A DNA stretch of 64,000 nucleotides from Tupaia tana (GCA_026018925.1 JAKSZU010000016.1:5128940-5192939), one strand, 5' to 3'; counted from the first letter of the stretch, positions 21,901-32,309 are shown. Numbers and translations: made by a program. Notes: a model not told the origin generated them from the letters alone.

Positions 21901-22196
21901 TGTTTCGGTGCTTCTGCTTCAAAATCCAGCAGACAAACACAGCGTTCACCATCTTCAGTGCCTGCTGTGGACACACACAGAATTGTAACACTCAGGCTTT
22001 AGATGAGAAACAGACGTGCACAGGCACAGCTCCGACCCAGCCTGGGCATCCCCCAGCAGACTTACCATCGCATCAGCCACTTTTCTACTCTGGCTATGTC
22101 CTGATGTCTCACTGCCACCAGTCCCTAAAGGGACTTTCTGCCCCACTTGCTATTGAAAAATTTTCTACTCTTTTTGGATGAGTTATTATTTTTCAG
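18983..22196. other. Unassigned sequence, 3.2 kb
   Basis: The least repeat-laden stretch of the window. It holds a MIR fragment (19486-19612) and relatively many CpG dinucleotides at 19.8-21.6 kb. An alternating purine-pyrimidine tract lies at 21060-21145 (ACGTATACACATACGTACAC). Open frames of up to 164 residues overlap on both strands without recognisable domains. Confidence 0.4.
19486..19612 (+). mobile_element. MIR SINE fragment
   Basis: AGCTGTGCGATCTGGAGCAA, GAAGCTCAGCCTCTCTGAGT and CGCAGGTAGATTATC follow the central domain of MIR. Ancient, and shared across mammals. Confidence 0.55.
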
Positions 22197-22338
22197 AAGC
22201 TTATTTGTTTTATTTATGATCGAGACTGTGAACATGTGCAAGAGAGAGACAGAGAGAATCACTCTGAATAAAGTCCTGTCAGACCGCGATTGCTTTCTTG
22301 TACCCTCCAGCTAGTCAGCATCCTGGGAACACACGCAC

Positions 22339-22371
<33 letters not shown>

Positions 22372-22473
22372 AGAGTGCTTTCACGCCGACCCTGGGGCCT
22401 GAACCTATGGTTGGCCCTGCAGCTTCCAGCACTGCAGTTTAGTTTGCCACTGTCTGTGCCACCAGGCTGGGTC
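22197..22473 (-). mobile_element. tRNA-derived SINE, type D, with internal CA expansion
   Basis: TTATTTGTTTTATTTATGAT opens the element, then a GAGAGA body, an (AC)n tract at 22341-22371, CTGGGGCCTGAACC and CTTCCAGCACTGCAGTTTAG, ending CCACCAGGCTGGG. The CA run occupies the place where other copies carry a short CACACG motif, so it expanded in situ. Confidence 0.82.
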
Positions 22474-22660
22474 CTAGGTTAGTTAGTTAAGCAGCCAGGC
22501 CTGCCTCACATGGACGCAGGAACATGTAATAAGATTATTGACAGAGCCTTCTGAGGACCTTCCAAGACAGCGTGCTGTGGTCTCCTTGGAAAGCTGTAGA
22601 AATAACCTTGCAAAGGAGACGATTCTTGCTGGTTTAACTGGATATTCATATAAACTTTTT

Positions 22661-22907
22661 TTTTAAGAGAGATTTTTGCTATAGGGCATATGAGCTCATT
22701 GGAGAGATGGAGAGAGACAGAAAATGAGAAATCACCTCCTGCAGGGATGGCCATGCCACAATCCCTTCTCCTCCACTCTCCTCTCAGGATGTTCGGCTCA
22801 CATACACACATGCCTGGCATGAGTTTAAGCCGCCAGGTCTGGGATTTGAACCACAGTTGGCCATGTGGGAGTCCAGCAACTCACCATTATGTCATCTGCT
22901 GGTCCCC
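22661..22907 (-). mobile_element. tRNA-derived SINE, type A
   Basis: A perfect 15-bp duplication (tcatataaacttttt) at 22646-22660 and 22908-22922 brackets a full minus-strand copy: AGAGAGATTTTTGCTATAGG, a GA-rich body, CGCCAGGTCTGGG, then the head complement CATCTGCTGGTCCCC. Confidence 0.93.
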
Positions 22908-22922
22908 TCATATAAACTTTTT

Positions 22923-24015
22923 AAAGAGATGAGCAGTAGAGCTAACGCTTATCTGTATGTTTTGAATTTATGTTGTTTCATCCCATGTACAAAACCCTTT
23001 TTTTTCCCCTACAAATAGCTTTTGTTTTGTTTTGTCTTGCTTTGGGGAATTATAAGGGAAAGCAGAACATTTTATTATTGTTTTTGCTTCAGTGACTTTA
23101 GGACAAATTTTTAAAAGTCTTAAACAAACCAACAAAAGCCCAAGGACAGCCTCTCAGAGAAGCCATCATCCCAGGTCACATCTACCCCTGGCTGTCTACA
23201 GTTCCCGTTTCTTGGCAACCTCCCCCATCTGTTCCAGAACAGGGTTCACCCTTGAAAGTATAGTCACGGCTCCTTGTGTTCAGAAGTGTGAAATCAAAGT
23301 AGATGTTTGGTAAAAGCTTCCTGAAATAATAGGAACTTTTGACTGTCATTTTTGCATAATTTCTTTCAAAAGCATTACTAACGTATGGCTAAGTGTTGAT
23401 GTAGGCAACGCACTTGAAGTGGGAGGAATGGTATTTACAAAATCCTCCGAGTTGTTGACGTTAACTTCCTGGATTTTTTTCTCTTAAACAAATCTTAATG
23501 GGACAAATGACATGACAAAATACTCTGAAAGCATCTGAAACACGAGAGCCACCTACACACGCCTCCAGATATCTCGATGAGTCTGAGTGCTTGTTTTCAG
23601 TGGGTGTCTCCAGGGCTGACTCACAGCGCCACGCACTCTGAGCTCAGGGCCCTGGTGCTCCTTCCCCAGATAGTCTCCTCCGGATGATCGGCCAAGGCAA
23701 AACAAGCGCCTTCTCAACTATTCTGAACCCCTGGAACTTCTCTCAAATGAGTTTGGCTTTTGAATGATGCCTGGAGGGAAGAATTTCCTAGCACTATATT
23801 TACATTATTTTCCTGCTGTGCTTTAGACATCATTCTTAAAATTCCATTCACACCATGAAAGGAAATAGTCTCAAGAAAATAAAGAGGTTGGAAATCTGTC
23901 AGCTAGGCATACCCATCATTCCTGCTCTGCCCCACCATAAATGAATCAAAGAATCAGGCCAGTAGGCATTAGCCAGGTGACCCTCTCTGGAGATGTCAAA
24001 GATGGTTTTTAAAAA
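22923..24015. other. Unassigned sequence
   Basis: AT-rich to 23.5 kb, then balanced. No recognised element. Confidence 0.35.
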
Positions 24016-24025
24016 GCACAGTGGG

Positions 24026-24303
24026 GGGATCAGCGGTTGGCGTAATGGCTATGTTGCTGGACTCCCATGCAGTCCACCATGGTTCAAGTCCTGGACCCGG
24101 TGGCTTAAACTCATGCCGGGTGCATGTGCGTGTGTGCCCAAGATCCCAAGAGGAGAATGGAGGAGAAGGGATTGTGGTGTGGCCATCCCCCCTGGGGGGG
24201 TGATTTCTCGTTTCTGTCTCTCTGTCTATCTCTGTCTCTTTGGTAAGCGCATGCACCCTATACCAAAAACTTCTCAAAAACAAACAAACAAACAAAAAAC
24301 ACG
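24026..24303 (+). mobile_element. tRNA-derived SINE, type A
   Basis: The head GGATCAGCGGTTGGCGTAAT is followed by GGTTCAAGTCC, CCGGTGGCTTAAACTC, the CT-rich body, ACCCTATACCAAAAAC and an (AAAC)n tail. A 10-bp duplication (gcacagtggg) lies at 24016-24025 and 24304-24313. High similarity to the other type A copies indicates a young element. Confidence 0.92.
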
Positions 24304-24313
24304 GCACAGTGGG

Positions 24314-25041
24314 ACAGGGATGAGGCTCCTTCGAATGACTTCATTTCTCTCTCTGTGTTCAGTGGGTGGTCTCGGTCGTTACTCCTTGCAGAAATCTGGA
24401 CAACGAGACATCATGGCTGGTGGTGAAGGTGCGGGCAGTGCAGGGTGCACCTGGAAAGGAGATACGAACTTGCCCAGGCCGTCCTCGAGTTGGGGACATG
24501 CAGGACATCGGGAGCATCAGCACTCAGGGGCCTGGGGGAAGCTGGGCCCTTAATGTCATAATTTTCACAAAGCTAACCTGATAGGAGATCTGCAGATAGC
24601 GAAGTGCTTCAATTAAAGCCAGCTCAGTCAAGTGTGTCTGGAGAATCCCTGGAAGAGATGCTTTGAGAGGTGATCAATATGGTCTCATCATGATTCTTAA
24701 CAGGGCTGATTTCAGGCCGGCGTGGAGAGAAAGCTACTGCAGTTTTGAAATTGGACAGCTCAGGATGAAGTGCCGGTTCTTTGTGCTTGAATCTGCTCCC
24801 TGATGCTGGTCAGGGTCACTGAGCCCAGCTGCCCTGCCGGACGGACCCGTCCTTGGCCACGTGGCTCTCTCGCACTGCCTGACTGATGGGTTCGAAGGTC
24901 TGGGGATATTTTCTAGTCCCCCTTGTCTACCTGGTGCATCTCCAGAGCCTATTATTCGCCTCTGTGGTGGGAACATGATGTAATGTGGAGACTTGTGGAA
25001 AACGTACTTAAACGGCTGATTCTACTGTTCGAGATGAACAC
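24314..25041. other. Unassigned sequence
   Basis: Single-copy in appearance. No repeat or coding signature recognised. Confidence 0.35.
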
Positions 25042-25321
25042 GGGCCCAGCTCAGCAGTGCAGTGGTTAAGCGCTGTGCATATGGAGCCAGATTTCACGTG
25101 GCCCATAGTGGTTTGAATCCTGGCCCTGGCAATGTGAGACACACTCTGGAGGCATGGGCACACGTGTCCCAAATCCTGGTGGGATGGAGAAATGGAGGAA
25201 AAAGGATTACAGCATGACGGCACCCCAATGAGGGGTGCTTTCTCTCTCTCTCTCTTTCTCTGTCTGGTGAGTTGCTCATACCCTCTGCAAATTAAAATAA
25301 ATAGATTAATTAAGTAAAATA
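25042..25321 (+). mobile_element. tRNA-derived SINE, type C, full length
   Basis: The head CAGCTCAGCAGTGCAGTGGT is followed by TAAGCGCTGTG, a B-box-like GGTTTGAATCC, CACCCCAATGAGGGGTGCTT, a CT tract, and an AT-rich tail. The TGAGGGGTGCTTTCTC motif replaces the GGGGGGTGATTTCTCG motif of type A. Confidence 0.85.
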
Positions 25322-25375
25322 ACACAAGAACCCACTGAGTAGTTGATGGCTATCTACTACTATTGTTATTAATAG

Positions 25376-25570
25376 TTTTTCAGATTTTGTCATAGGGCTT
25401 GTGCAGAGAGAAAGACAGAGAGACAGAGAGAGGGGAAGTGAGAAATCATCCCCCTGGGGAGACGGCCATGAGGCAGTCCCTTCTCTTCTATTCTCCTCTT
25501 GGGATTTTGGGCACACGTGCACATGTACCTGGCATGATTTTCAAGCCACCAGGTCCAAAACTCGAACCAT
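25376..25570 (-). mobile_element. tRNA-derived SINE, 5'-truncated type A
   Basis: TTTTTCAGATTTTGTCATAG is followed by a GA-rich body, CCTGGCATGATTTTCAAGCC and ACCAGGTCC...ACTCGAACCATGG. It then stops abruptly against a mariner MITE half, so the terminal 40 bp of the head (right end on this strand) are missing. Confidence 0.8.
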
Positions 25571-25590
25571 GGTCCAGAAAAGTCGTAACA
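25571..25590. mobile_element. Mariner-type MITE, left half
   Basis: CCAGAAAAGTCGTAACA resembles the MITE terminus TCGGAAAAGTCATGACA. The other half lies beyond a SINE, at 25876-25937. Confidence 0.45.
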
Positions 25591-25875
25591 GGGACCAGCA
25601 GTTAGCGTAAAGGCTATGTCACTGGACTCCCACGTAGTTGACCGCGGTTCGCGTCCCGGACCCGGTGGCTTAAACTCATACCGGGCGCTTGTGCATGCGT
25701 GCCTAAGATCCCAAGAGGAGAATGGAGGAGAAGGGATGGTGTGACCATCCTCCCTGGGGGGGGGGGGGGGGTGATTTCTCGCTTTCTATCTCTCTGTCTC
25801 TCTCTGTCTGACTGGCGAGCGCATGCGCCCTATAGAAAAAAAAAAAAATCCTCTCCAAAAAAAGAAAAAGAAAAG
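25591..25875 (+). mobile_element. tRNA-derived SINE, type A, inside a MITE
   Basis: The head GGGACCAGCAGTTAGCGTAA is followed by B-box GGTTCGCGTCC, CCCGGTGGCTTAAACTC, an expanded G-run at 25758-25771, the CT-rich body and an A-rich tail. It separates two halves of a mariner MITE. Confidence 0.9.
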
Positions 25876-25937
25876 AAACATCATGACACAGTTTTGCATG
25901 GAAACAGACAGATATGTCATGACTTTTCCGACAACCA
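25876..25937. mobile_element. Mariner-type MITE, right half
   Basis: CATCATGACACAGTTTTGCA is followed by the terminal ATGTCATGACTTTTCCGACA and ACC. The terminus is nearly identical to the copies at 39.2 and 63.8 kb. Confidence 0.7.
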
Positions 25938-25969
25938 AATACTTCTCTTATTGACTAGCTCTTAAGTTC

Positions 25970-26073
25970 AGGACCTGAAGGTCTGCTTTCTCACTTTTCT
26001 TCTCTCTGTCTCTCTAGTGAGCACATGTGCCCTATAGAAAACTTAAACAAATAACAAATAAATAAATAAAGAT
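25970..26073 (+). mobile_element. Short SINE fragment, 3' part
   Basis: CAGGACCTGAAGGTCTGC is followed by a CT-rich tract, GTGAGCACATGTGCCCTATA and an AAAT tail. It lacks most of the head and resembles the short variant at 63.2 kb. Confidence 0.65.
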
Positions 26074-26080
26074 AGTGATA

Positions 26081-26835
26081 AAAAGATCTCGCAGGTATTA
26101 GATGGCAACTTTGGTCATTAAACGAGATCTTGGCCCGTGGTTTGATGGCGTAGTCGGTCACTTTAACCAGCCAAGGCAGACCTGGAATGGTACGGGGGCA
26201 GCCAGGGAGGCAAGCCTGTCGTGGTCATAGGCAGCCTACCTCTGGGGGAGCTACTCTGAATTATCAGTGTGCCCTGACCAGCTTGGCTTGCTGCTTAGGC
26301 GCTATGGGCCTGGAACTCTACCTGGAGGCCTCTCCCAGGATCACACGGTGGCATAGACAAGACGCACTCTCACGGAATCGGCCTGCCCCCGTCTACTGTC
26401 CCAGCCATCTTGCTGAGTGCTTCTCAGCCTGCCATCTGCAGGGCTTTACTGGTCAGAGACTATACCGTGAGAGCGATTAGCAATGCACCTGAACCTAGAG
26501 TTTCTCACTTGAGTAGGAGATGGAAGCTAAGCAGAATGATGGAAATCCTTTTAGGAGAGAGGGTTCTGCCCCCTTCTCATCCTGTCAAGCCTAGCGTGTC
26601 CTCCGACGTGCAGCCAGACGTCAGTAACCATGCACAGTCTTTTTGCGTAGGCCCAACTCCCAGCAGAGAAGTCTGTTGTGGATCTGAGAGTGGGAGTTTG
26701 TAACATTTGGCCCTTTGGAGTTTGTGTGAAGGGAAACATCACGCAAAGTCTCTTTTAGTTTTGACTTCTGTGATTCTATGGAAACAAGGCAGCAATGCTG
26801 AGAATGCCATAAACGATGAAAAACTTCGACTACTA
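26081..26835. other. Unassigned sequence
   Basis: Single-copy in appearance. Two overlapping 97-residue frames have no recognisable feature. Confidence 0.35.
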
Positions 26836-26848
26836 AAAACTAAGCTTT

Positions 26849-27105
26849 TTTTTTTTGGAGAGGTTTTTACTATAGGGCGCGTGCGCTCACCAGAAAGACA
26901 GAGAAAGACAGAGAGACAGAAAGCGAAAAATCACCCCCCAGAGGGATGTCCACACCGCAATCCCTTCTCCTCCATTCTCCTCTCGGGATCTTGGGCATGT
27001 ACGCAAACACACCTGCCAAGAGTTTAAGTCACCGGGTCCAGGACTCAAACCATGGTCGACTACATGGGTGTCCAGCGATGTAGCCATTACGCCCACTGCT
27101 GGTCC
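26849..27105 (-). mobile_element. tRNA-derived SINE, type A
   Basis: A perfect 13-bp duplication (aaaactaagcttt) at 26836-26848 and 27106-27118 brackets a complete copy: GAGAGGTTTTTACTATAGGG, the GA body, CACCGGGTCCAGGACTC and GCCCACTGCTGGTCC. Confidence 0.93.
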
Positions 27106-27118
27106 AAAACTAAGCTTT

Positions 27119-29099
27119 GAGGATGGAAGAGGGAAGGGAAAGCAGAAAGAATAACAGGATTTATTTGGGACTACATGTGCCTATTCATTTTTGGCTGTGG
27201 GGTCCGAAGTGGATTTTTTTCAGTGGGCTGCTGATTTGGGTCTGAGTTTCTGGCTATGTTTGGAGAGCAGCTCTGATAACAGAAAGGGTGTCTGGTTATC
27301 TTCCTGTCGGGGCATTTTCAACCTTGTCCTGTTAATAATGCTTGGGCATTTCCCCGCCCCATTTAGAACAATACAATCTTAAGACAAGGTTTAATGTGAA
27401 TGGTGCTTTCTATTTATTGTAATAATGTGATGGGCAAAACCTCAAAGGCTCAGAAACTCAGTTCCAGGATTGTCTGTGTGCCTGAGTCTCCGACGGGGTC
27501 AGGGCTGCCGGGAGCTGGCCCCGTGTCCATCTGCATTGCTGACTGTCGGGTGGAGATGCGTGCTCTGCGTTGGTGGCAGATGGCCAGACTGCTCGGAGCA
27601 CAGAGTCAGATACGGATATCTCCATAAACACAGGCCTCCTGGAGCAGCTGTCTGCCTCTGTCTGGCTGGCGGAATGGGAGACACAGCCCAAGGTCAGCAG
27701 CCCCAGGGCCTTGTCACGGCTCTCCCGGCAGGTCCTTCCCACAGCGATCATCAAAGCAGCACACAGTCCGCCGGCCGTCCACCTGCTCCAACCTTACTCG
27801 GAGGCCCCGGAAGCCATCCTTTACTCTTTGCTCACACTCGCTGTGCAGTGGTGAGACAGATGGGAGACAGGGAGGGTTAGTGGTTATTGATCTCAGGAAT
27901 CTGAGACTCCAGAGACCCTAGCCAGATGCTCGGGCCAGCAGCCTGGCTTGAACTTCAGAAGACCTGCTGGCCGTAGCCCAGCCTCCCTTACACTCACCCG
28001 CCATCTTGCCCACCAGTGTAGTTTGATGTTACATTGTCCAATTATAAAATAATATGTGACAAGGAGCTGTGGAGAAAAGGGACCTTTACCTAAGATTGAA
28101 TGTAAATGAGACAAATTGATGAGGCTTTTTCATATAATCTTCACAGATCCTGTTATAGCAAAGGTTTTTATGATGTTTAACAAGTACTTGCTCATCAACG
28201 TCCTTCTCAGAAACCATTTCAGAGCCCGGCGGCTGCCACCGTCTATGCCAAACGTGACGTCTCAGGTAGGCCCTATGGGGACTTCACCTCGTACGGTGGT
28301 GGTGGTGTTGTGGACGTGTGTGTGAGCACTGGCACACGGAAATGGAAACCTCTGCTCAAACCACAAATACTGTGGAGATGACAGGGCCTTTGGGCTGGCT
28401 GGTAGGACTGTGCTAAATACTCTTTCGTTTCTCCAACCCTCCACCATTAGTTTAATCTTTTCGCTTGAGACACTCCCATCACCTAGACATCTGGGAATTG
28501 TGGGAAATTGGTGAGTCCTAGGAGGTCAGCTCTACCTCCAAACAGCAGGCAGAGAAGGGGCTGGGGAGTCTTACCACTTGTCCTGCACAGCCGATTCTAC
28601 GCCCCGGAGGAGTTAGCTATCACCAAAAGAATGACCCTGCAGCCTCTGTGGGATGCTTCCCCTCTGTCAAGTAGGGCAGGGACAGCCAGGATCCCCTGAT
28701 TATGTTCCATAGAAGATTCTGTATTGATTGGGCCCAAGATTACTGCCCCTTTAGCTTCTGCTAACATTCCAGGCATTTGTTCCAGAACACCGTGTTGTGA
28801 TAGCCCTGGTGGTGGGGGTGGTGGGGGTGGTCTGGAGTGCTCTTGAGCATCAGTCCTGTTTTGTTGGGATCAGTCCTCTCTCCTGAACCATAGGCCCTTG
28901 TCTGAGCTCTGGTCATCGGTCACCGGTCACCAGCACAGACCCTTCTTCTTCACTTCCCGGCTGTGTGCTTCCTGCTGGGGTATCTGCTGTTTCTTCGAGC
29001 CACAGGTGAGAGTCAGGGTCCTCAAGCCCAGGCCAGCTGGTTTCTCTGCTCTTCTGACTTGGGGAGCAAGGATCCAGGCTTCTCCTGAAACTGGCACAC
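27119..29099. other. Unassigned sequence, 2 kb
   Basis: Mixed composition, GC-richer at 27.45-27.85 kb and 28.9-29.2 kb. Frames of up to 136 residues overlap in both orientations. Imperfect GGTGGTGGG runs at 28.81 kb are low complexity. No gene can be supported. Confidence 0.35.
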
Positions 29100-29235
29100 C
29101 CCTCTACAGGACTCTCGTTCCCCAGGGGCTCCCCTCTCCGGGACTATCGTCCCCCAGGGGCTCCCATCCCCCAGGGGCTCCCCTCTCTGGGACTCTCGTC
29201 CCCCAGGGGTTCCCCTCTACAGAACTCTTGTCCCT
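29100..29235. repeat. Short GC-rich minisatellite
   Basis: About four imperfect units of roughly 30 bp share the core CCCCAGGGGCTCCCCTCT with GGGACT(C/A)(T)CGTCC between them. One shortened unit (CTCCCATCCCCCAGGGG) interrupts the series. It creates a Pro/Gly/Ser-rich frame that should not be read as protein. Confidence 0.85.
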
Positions 29236-29366
29236 GAGCGGTTCCTGGGGAAGACCTCCTCCAGCCTCCAAAGTGTCTCTTGTATATTCCTCACACCAGT
29301 GGGCATTCGCTGGCTCTATGATTAAGAGAAGCAATCAAGTCACTCTTCTAGTAAGAGCAAACCTCC

Positions 29367-29578
29367 AGGCCAGCCCTGTAGCAGTGTTAAGCACTGTGCG
29401 TAAGGAGCCAGATCGCTCATGGCTGGCTGTGGTTGGCATGCAGTGGATGTGTGCATGCACACCAAAAGGGACAGAGGAGTAGGGGGAAGGGGGCTGACAC
29501 ATGACTGCACCCTACTGAGGGGTGCTTTCTCACTCTTTTCTGTCAAGCACATGCACTCTTTCACAGGTTAAAAAAACA
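29367..29578 (+). mobile_element. tRNA-derived SINE, type C
   Basis: The head GGCCAGCCCTGTAGCAGTGT is followed by TAAGCACTGTGCGTAAGGAG, a diverged B-box, CACCCTACTGAGGGGTGCTT and CACATGCACTCTTTCACAGG, with an A/GA tail. Diverged from the copy at 25.0 kb, so not recent. Confidence 0.8.
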
Positions 29579-29598
29579 GAGAGAGAGAGAGAGAGTAA

Positions 29599-30589
29599 AA
29601 CTCTGCTCTCTGTGTACTTGTGGGCTACACCAAGGGTAAAGAACAGTGGCGGAGCACCAGTTTCAACACTGCCCTTCCCAGCACCCTCTCTAACTCTCCT
29701 GACTGAGAAATGGTATTTGCATTGGGGTGGAGACAATGCCATCGTGTCCCCTGTGTTCCTGGATTCTGTCCATGCAGACTGCTGGCTCGTCTATGCAGGC
29801 CCCAGGTGTCCCTGCTCCTTCCTCCTGTAGGACACTCCTGGTCTCTCCACCACCTGCCACAGTTCTGCCATCTCCAGGGCCTCGTTGAGTCACCGCTGTC
29901 TCTGGGGAGCCATACTGAAGGGTTTCATCAGTGAAAACCAGCCATGGTACCCTGCTTTGCCCTTGTCTGGCTCCCCACTTCTCCCACACCGCGAACGTCA
30001 ACCCTGCTTTTGTCTAGGGCACGTTGCAGTATCATGTGCTTGAGGAAGGAGTATCGTTTTGCTCATCTGCGTCCCTCCCTTCCCTGCTGGGCCCAAGCCA
30101 TCCACCAGGCATCACGCCGCTGGGGAGCAGACCCGGCCTGATGTGCTGCCATCCTGCGGCAGTCGCGGGTGGCCAGGAGCAGTCACAGGGACCGAGACCA
30201 GGGTGGGCCCTTTCTCCAGGTAGTCTGCGACACCCTGGGGAGCCCCAAGCCGAATCATACCTAGTAAACCAGAATGGCATTGTGGAGGGACACGGGGGAG
30301 GGGGGGACAAAGTCCCCTCTGGACTCTAACACTCCGTGAGGACCTGGGGCAGTCATCCATCACAAGGACTGGAATAGCTTCCATGTCAGGGACTTTATCC
30401 CCATCGCCAAGTCTGCAGAGTAAGTGTTATTTCTAATCTTCAGGTAAAACAGAAGCTCAGGATAATTTTAACCAATTGAGTGATGGATTGATTTGAGACA
30501 GGGTTCCTCAGCTGTGGTTCCCCCGCCCGGACCTCCCCGTGAGCCCAGCTCAGTTGTAGACAGAGTCTGGCCACGTTGTCCAGGCGGCT
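29599..30589. other. Unassigned sequence
   Basis: Single-copy in appearance and GC-rich around 30.05-30.35 kb. Open frames of 90-103 residues overlap on both strands with no domain. Confidence 0.35.
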
Positions 30590-30810
30590 GTGGGCGTCTT
30601 CTCTCTTGACCTTCTTGCTTTTCTCTTACGTGGGTTCTTGTGACTCCCTTCGGGCCCCACGTGGAAAATCCCGTATGACCTTTCCATCTCGAGATCCTTC
30701 ATTTAATCACACCTTTAAAATTCCTTTTGCCGTCTAAGGTAAACTCAGATCAGGATACAGACTTCTTCAGCTGGCCATTATTTAGCCTGGCATTGTTAGC
30801 TTCTGGTGTT
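30590..30810. repeat. Ancient interspersed repeat, family unassigned
   Basis: GGGCCCCACGTGGAAAATCC, CATCTCGAGATCCTTCATTT, TTTTGCCGTCTAAGGTAA and GGCCATTATTTAGCCTG resemble a common mammalian repeat that I recall (CATCTCAAGATCCTTAACTT...CCCTTTTGCCATGTAAGGTAA...CCATTATTCAGCC). The name is uncertain. Confidence 0.45.
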
Positions 30811-30855
30811 TCTCTATAATTCCACAATTCCTCTCCAATACGGAATCAGGAAATG

Positions 30856-31977
30856 CCATTTTTATTTTACTTTATTAAAATACTGAGTTTATTTCACATG
30901 TATATTTTGTCTCCCCACCACTGACCACCACTACTACTGGGTCCTATCATAACATTCCATACGTTCTTAAAACTAAGCACAGGGTGAGTAGGGTGTAACT
31001 GTAGGTAGTGTGTAACTGTGGTTAGGGTGTAACTGTGGGTAGGGTGTAACTGTGGGTAGGGTAACTAGGTAGTGTGTAACTGTAGGTAGTGTGTAACTGT
31101 AGATAGGGTGTAACTGTGGGTAGGGTGTAACTGTGGGTAGGGTGTAACTAGGTAGTGTGTGACTGTAGGTAGGGTGTAACTGTGGGTAGGGTGTAACTGT
31201 GGGTAAGGTGTAACTGTGGATAGGGTGTAATTCCATCTTTAAAAACAAACAGGCATTTTGGACAACACAGTCTTGGCAATGGAACCTGGATATTTATCAA
31301 ACACGGTGGGGAAAGTTCTCGCTCTGCATTATAAAAAGGACAGCCAGAGATCAACTGTTACAGAAATGAAATAAGACGGAAAATTTTAACAAACTGTTTC
31401 AACTGTCTTCTTAAAGAGGCTTCCTCCACTGCCGGAGATCTTGAATAGCCTCCTGGTCAGTCGTCTGGAAGCAAATCTCCACGTAATTGATGAACTTGGC
31501 TCCCACTTGGGGAAGAGAACCACCTTTTCCCATACTTGCTTGCATTTTTGCTTTAACATCTTCTACAAAACTAGGTCCTTTTGGTGTTTTAGGAGGTTTT
31601 TTTTTCTGTTTTTTGAATGATTCTTGACCTTTTGATCTTGGGTGTTGATGGTTTTGAGTCTTTTCCATTCTGGTTTGATCTTTGAGCATTTCTGCCAGGA
31701 GTAGCTCATATAGATTTCTTCACCGGAGCTTTTTCTTCGGTTTCCTCATCTTCAAAATCATCATCACCATCTTCATCATCTTTGTCAGCAGAAAGTTTTA
31801 CTTTTTTTCTGTGGAGTCTTGCCACCACCTCCAGGAGGGCAGATCGCTTTCCAGATACGCTTAGGAGTTTCATTTCTTCTTCCTCTTCCTCTTTTGACTC
31901 TGCATCTTCCTCCACAGCTACTAAGTGCTGCCCACTAATGTGCACAGGCCCTGAACCACACTGCAACCTCTAGACCA
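30856..31977 (-). pseudogene. NPM1: NPM1 (nucleophosmin) processed pseudogene, 5'-truncated
   Basis: The minus strand carries the 3' two-thirds of the nucleophosmin mRNA without introns. It starts at about residue 100 ([20 protein letters not shown]), so the N-terminal oligomerisation core is missing. It continues through the acidic region (shortened), [16 protein letters not shown] and the C-terminal domain to WRKPL and a stop at 31411-31413. A stop follows KKSI near 31705, a frameshift separates the two main open segments, and a compensated frameshift lies after SGKRSA. The first of the two C-terminal tryptophans used for nucleolar localisation (W288 in human) is Arg; W290 is kept. The 3' UTR (31410 down to 30857) ends in AATAAAGTAAAATAAAAATG, a polyadenylation signal and short A-tail. 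An imperfect 9-bp duplication (caggaaatg / caggaagtg) flanks it at 30847-30855 and 31978-31986, as expected of L1-mediated retroposition. The 3' UTR is interrupted by a minisatellite. It cannot encode functional nucleophosmin. Confidence 0.95.
30973..31230 (-). repeat. 17-bp minisatellite inside the NPM1 pseudogene 3' UTR
   Basis: About 14 units of GGGTGTAACTGTGGGTA on the plus strand (minus strand: caccctacccacagtta). They sit between the 3'-UTR blocks AAAGATGGAA and TGTGCTTAGTTTTAAG of the pseudogene (minus-strand order). Variant units include GTAGGTAGTGT and a shortened GGGTAACTAGGTAGT. The human 3' UTR, as remembered, has only about 16 bp here, containing CCACCCTTTGC. The array therefore expanded within or into the retrocopy after the mRNA was copied. 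Confidence 0.92.
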
Positions 31978-31984
31978 CAGGAAG

Positions 31985-32137
31985 TGTTATTTCAAAGCCC
32001 CCAAGGGAGCCGTGGGCTGTGTAGACATTGTCAGTGTGGCCAGTGTGACTGATCGGACCGCCTTCATCACTCACTGCCTCTGCTCCGACAGCGTGCCCTT
32101 CACCCTCTGCACCAGCGCCTACACTGACCGTTCTTAA
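31985..32137 (+). other. Open segment of coding-like composition, 51 codons
   Basis: TGT TAT TTC AAA GCC onward stays open for 50 codons to TAA, with strong GC at third positions (GTG, GTC, GTC, GTG, GCC in the middle). It adjoins the 5' end of the NPM1 retrocopy on the opposite strand and is not part of nucleophosmin. It could be a remnant of another retrocopy or exon. I do not recognise the protein. Confidence 0.25.
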
Positions 32138-32168
32138 TGATAACTAGAGCTTATTTTCCTTTTTCCCC

Positions 32169-32227
32169 ATTCATTTATTTTATTTTATTTTATTTTATTT
32201 TATTTTATTTTATTTTAATCAGAGCAA

Positions 32228-32309
<82 letters not shown>

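Noticed and set aside
30973-31230. Interstitial telomere repeat
   Set aside because: TAGGG occurs, but the unit is a 17-mer GGGTGTAACTGTGGGTA and no TTAGGG hexamer tandem is present.
31411-31966. Functional intronless nucleophosmin gene
   Set aside because: N-terminal third missing, an in-frame stop after KKSI, frameshifts, a Trp-to-Arg change in the C-terminal domain and a minisatellite in the 3' UTR.
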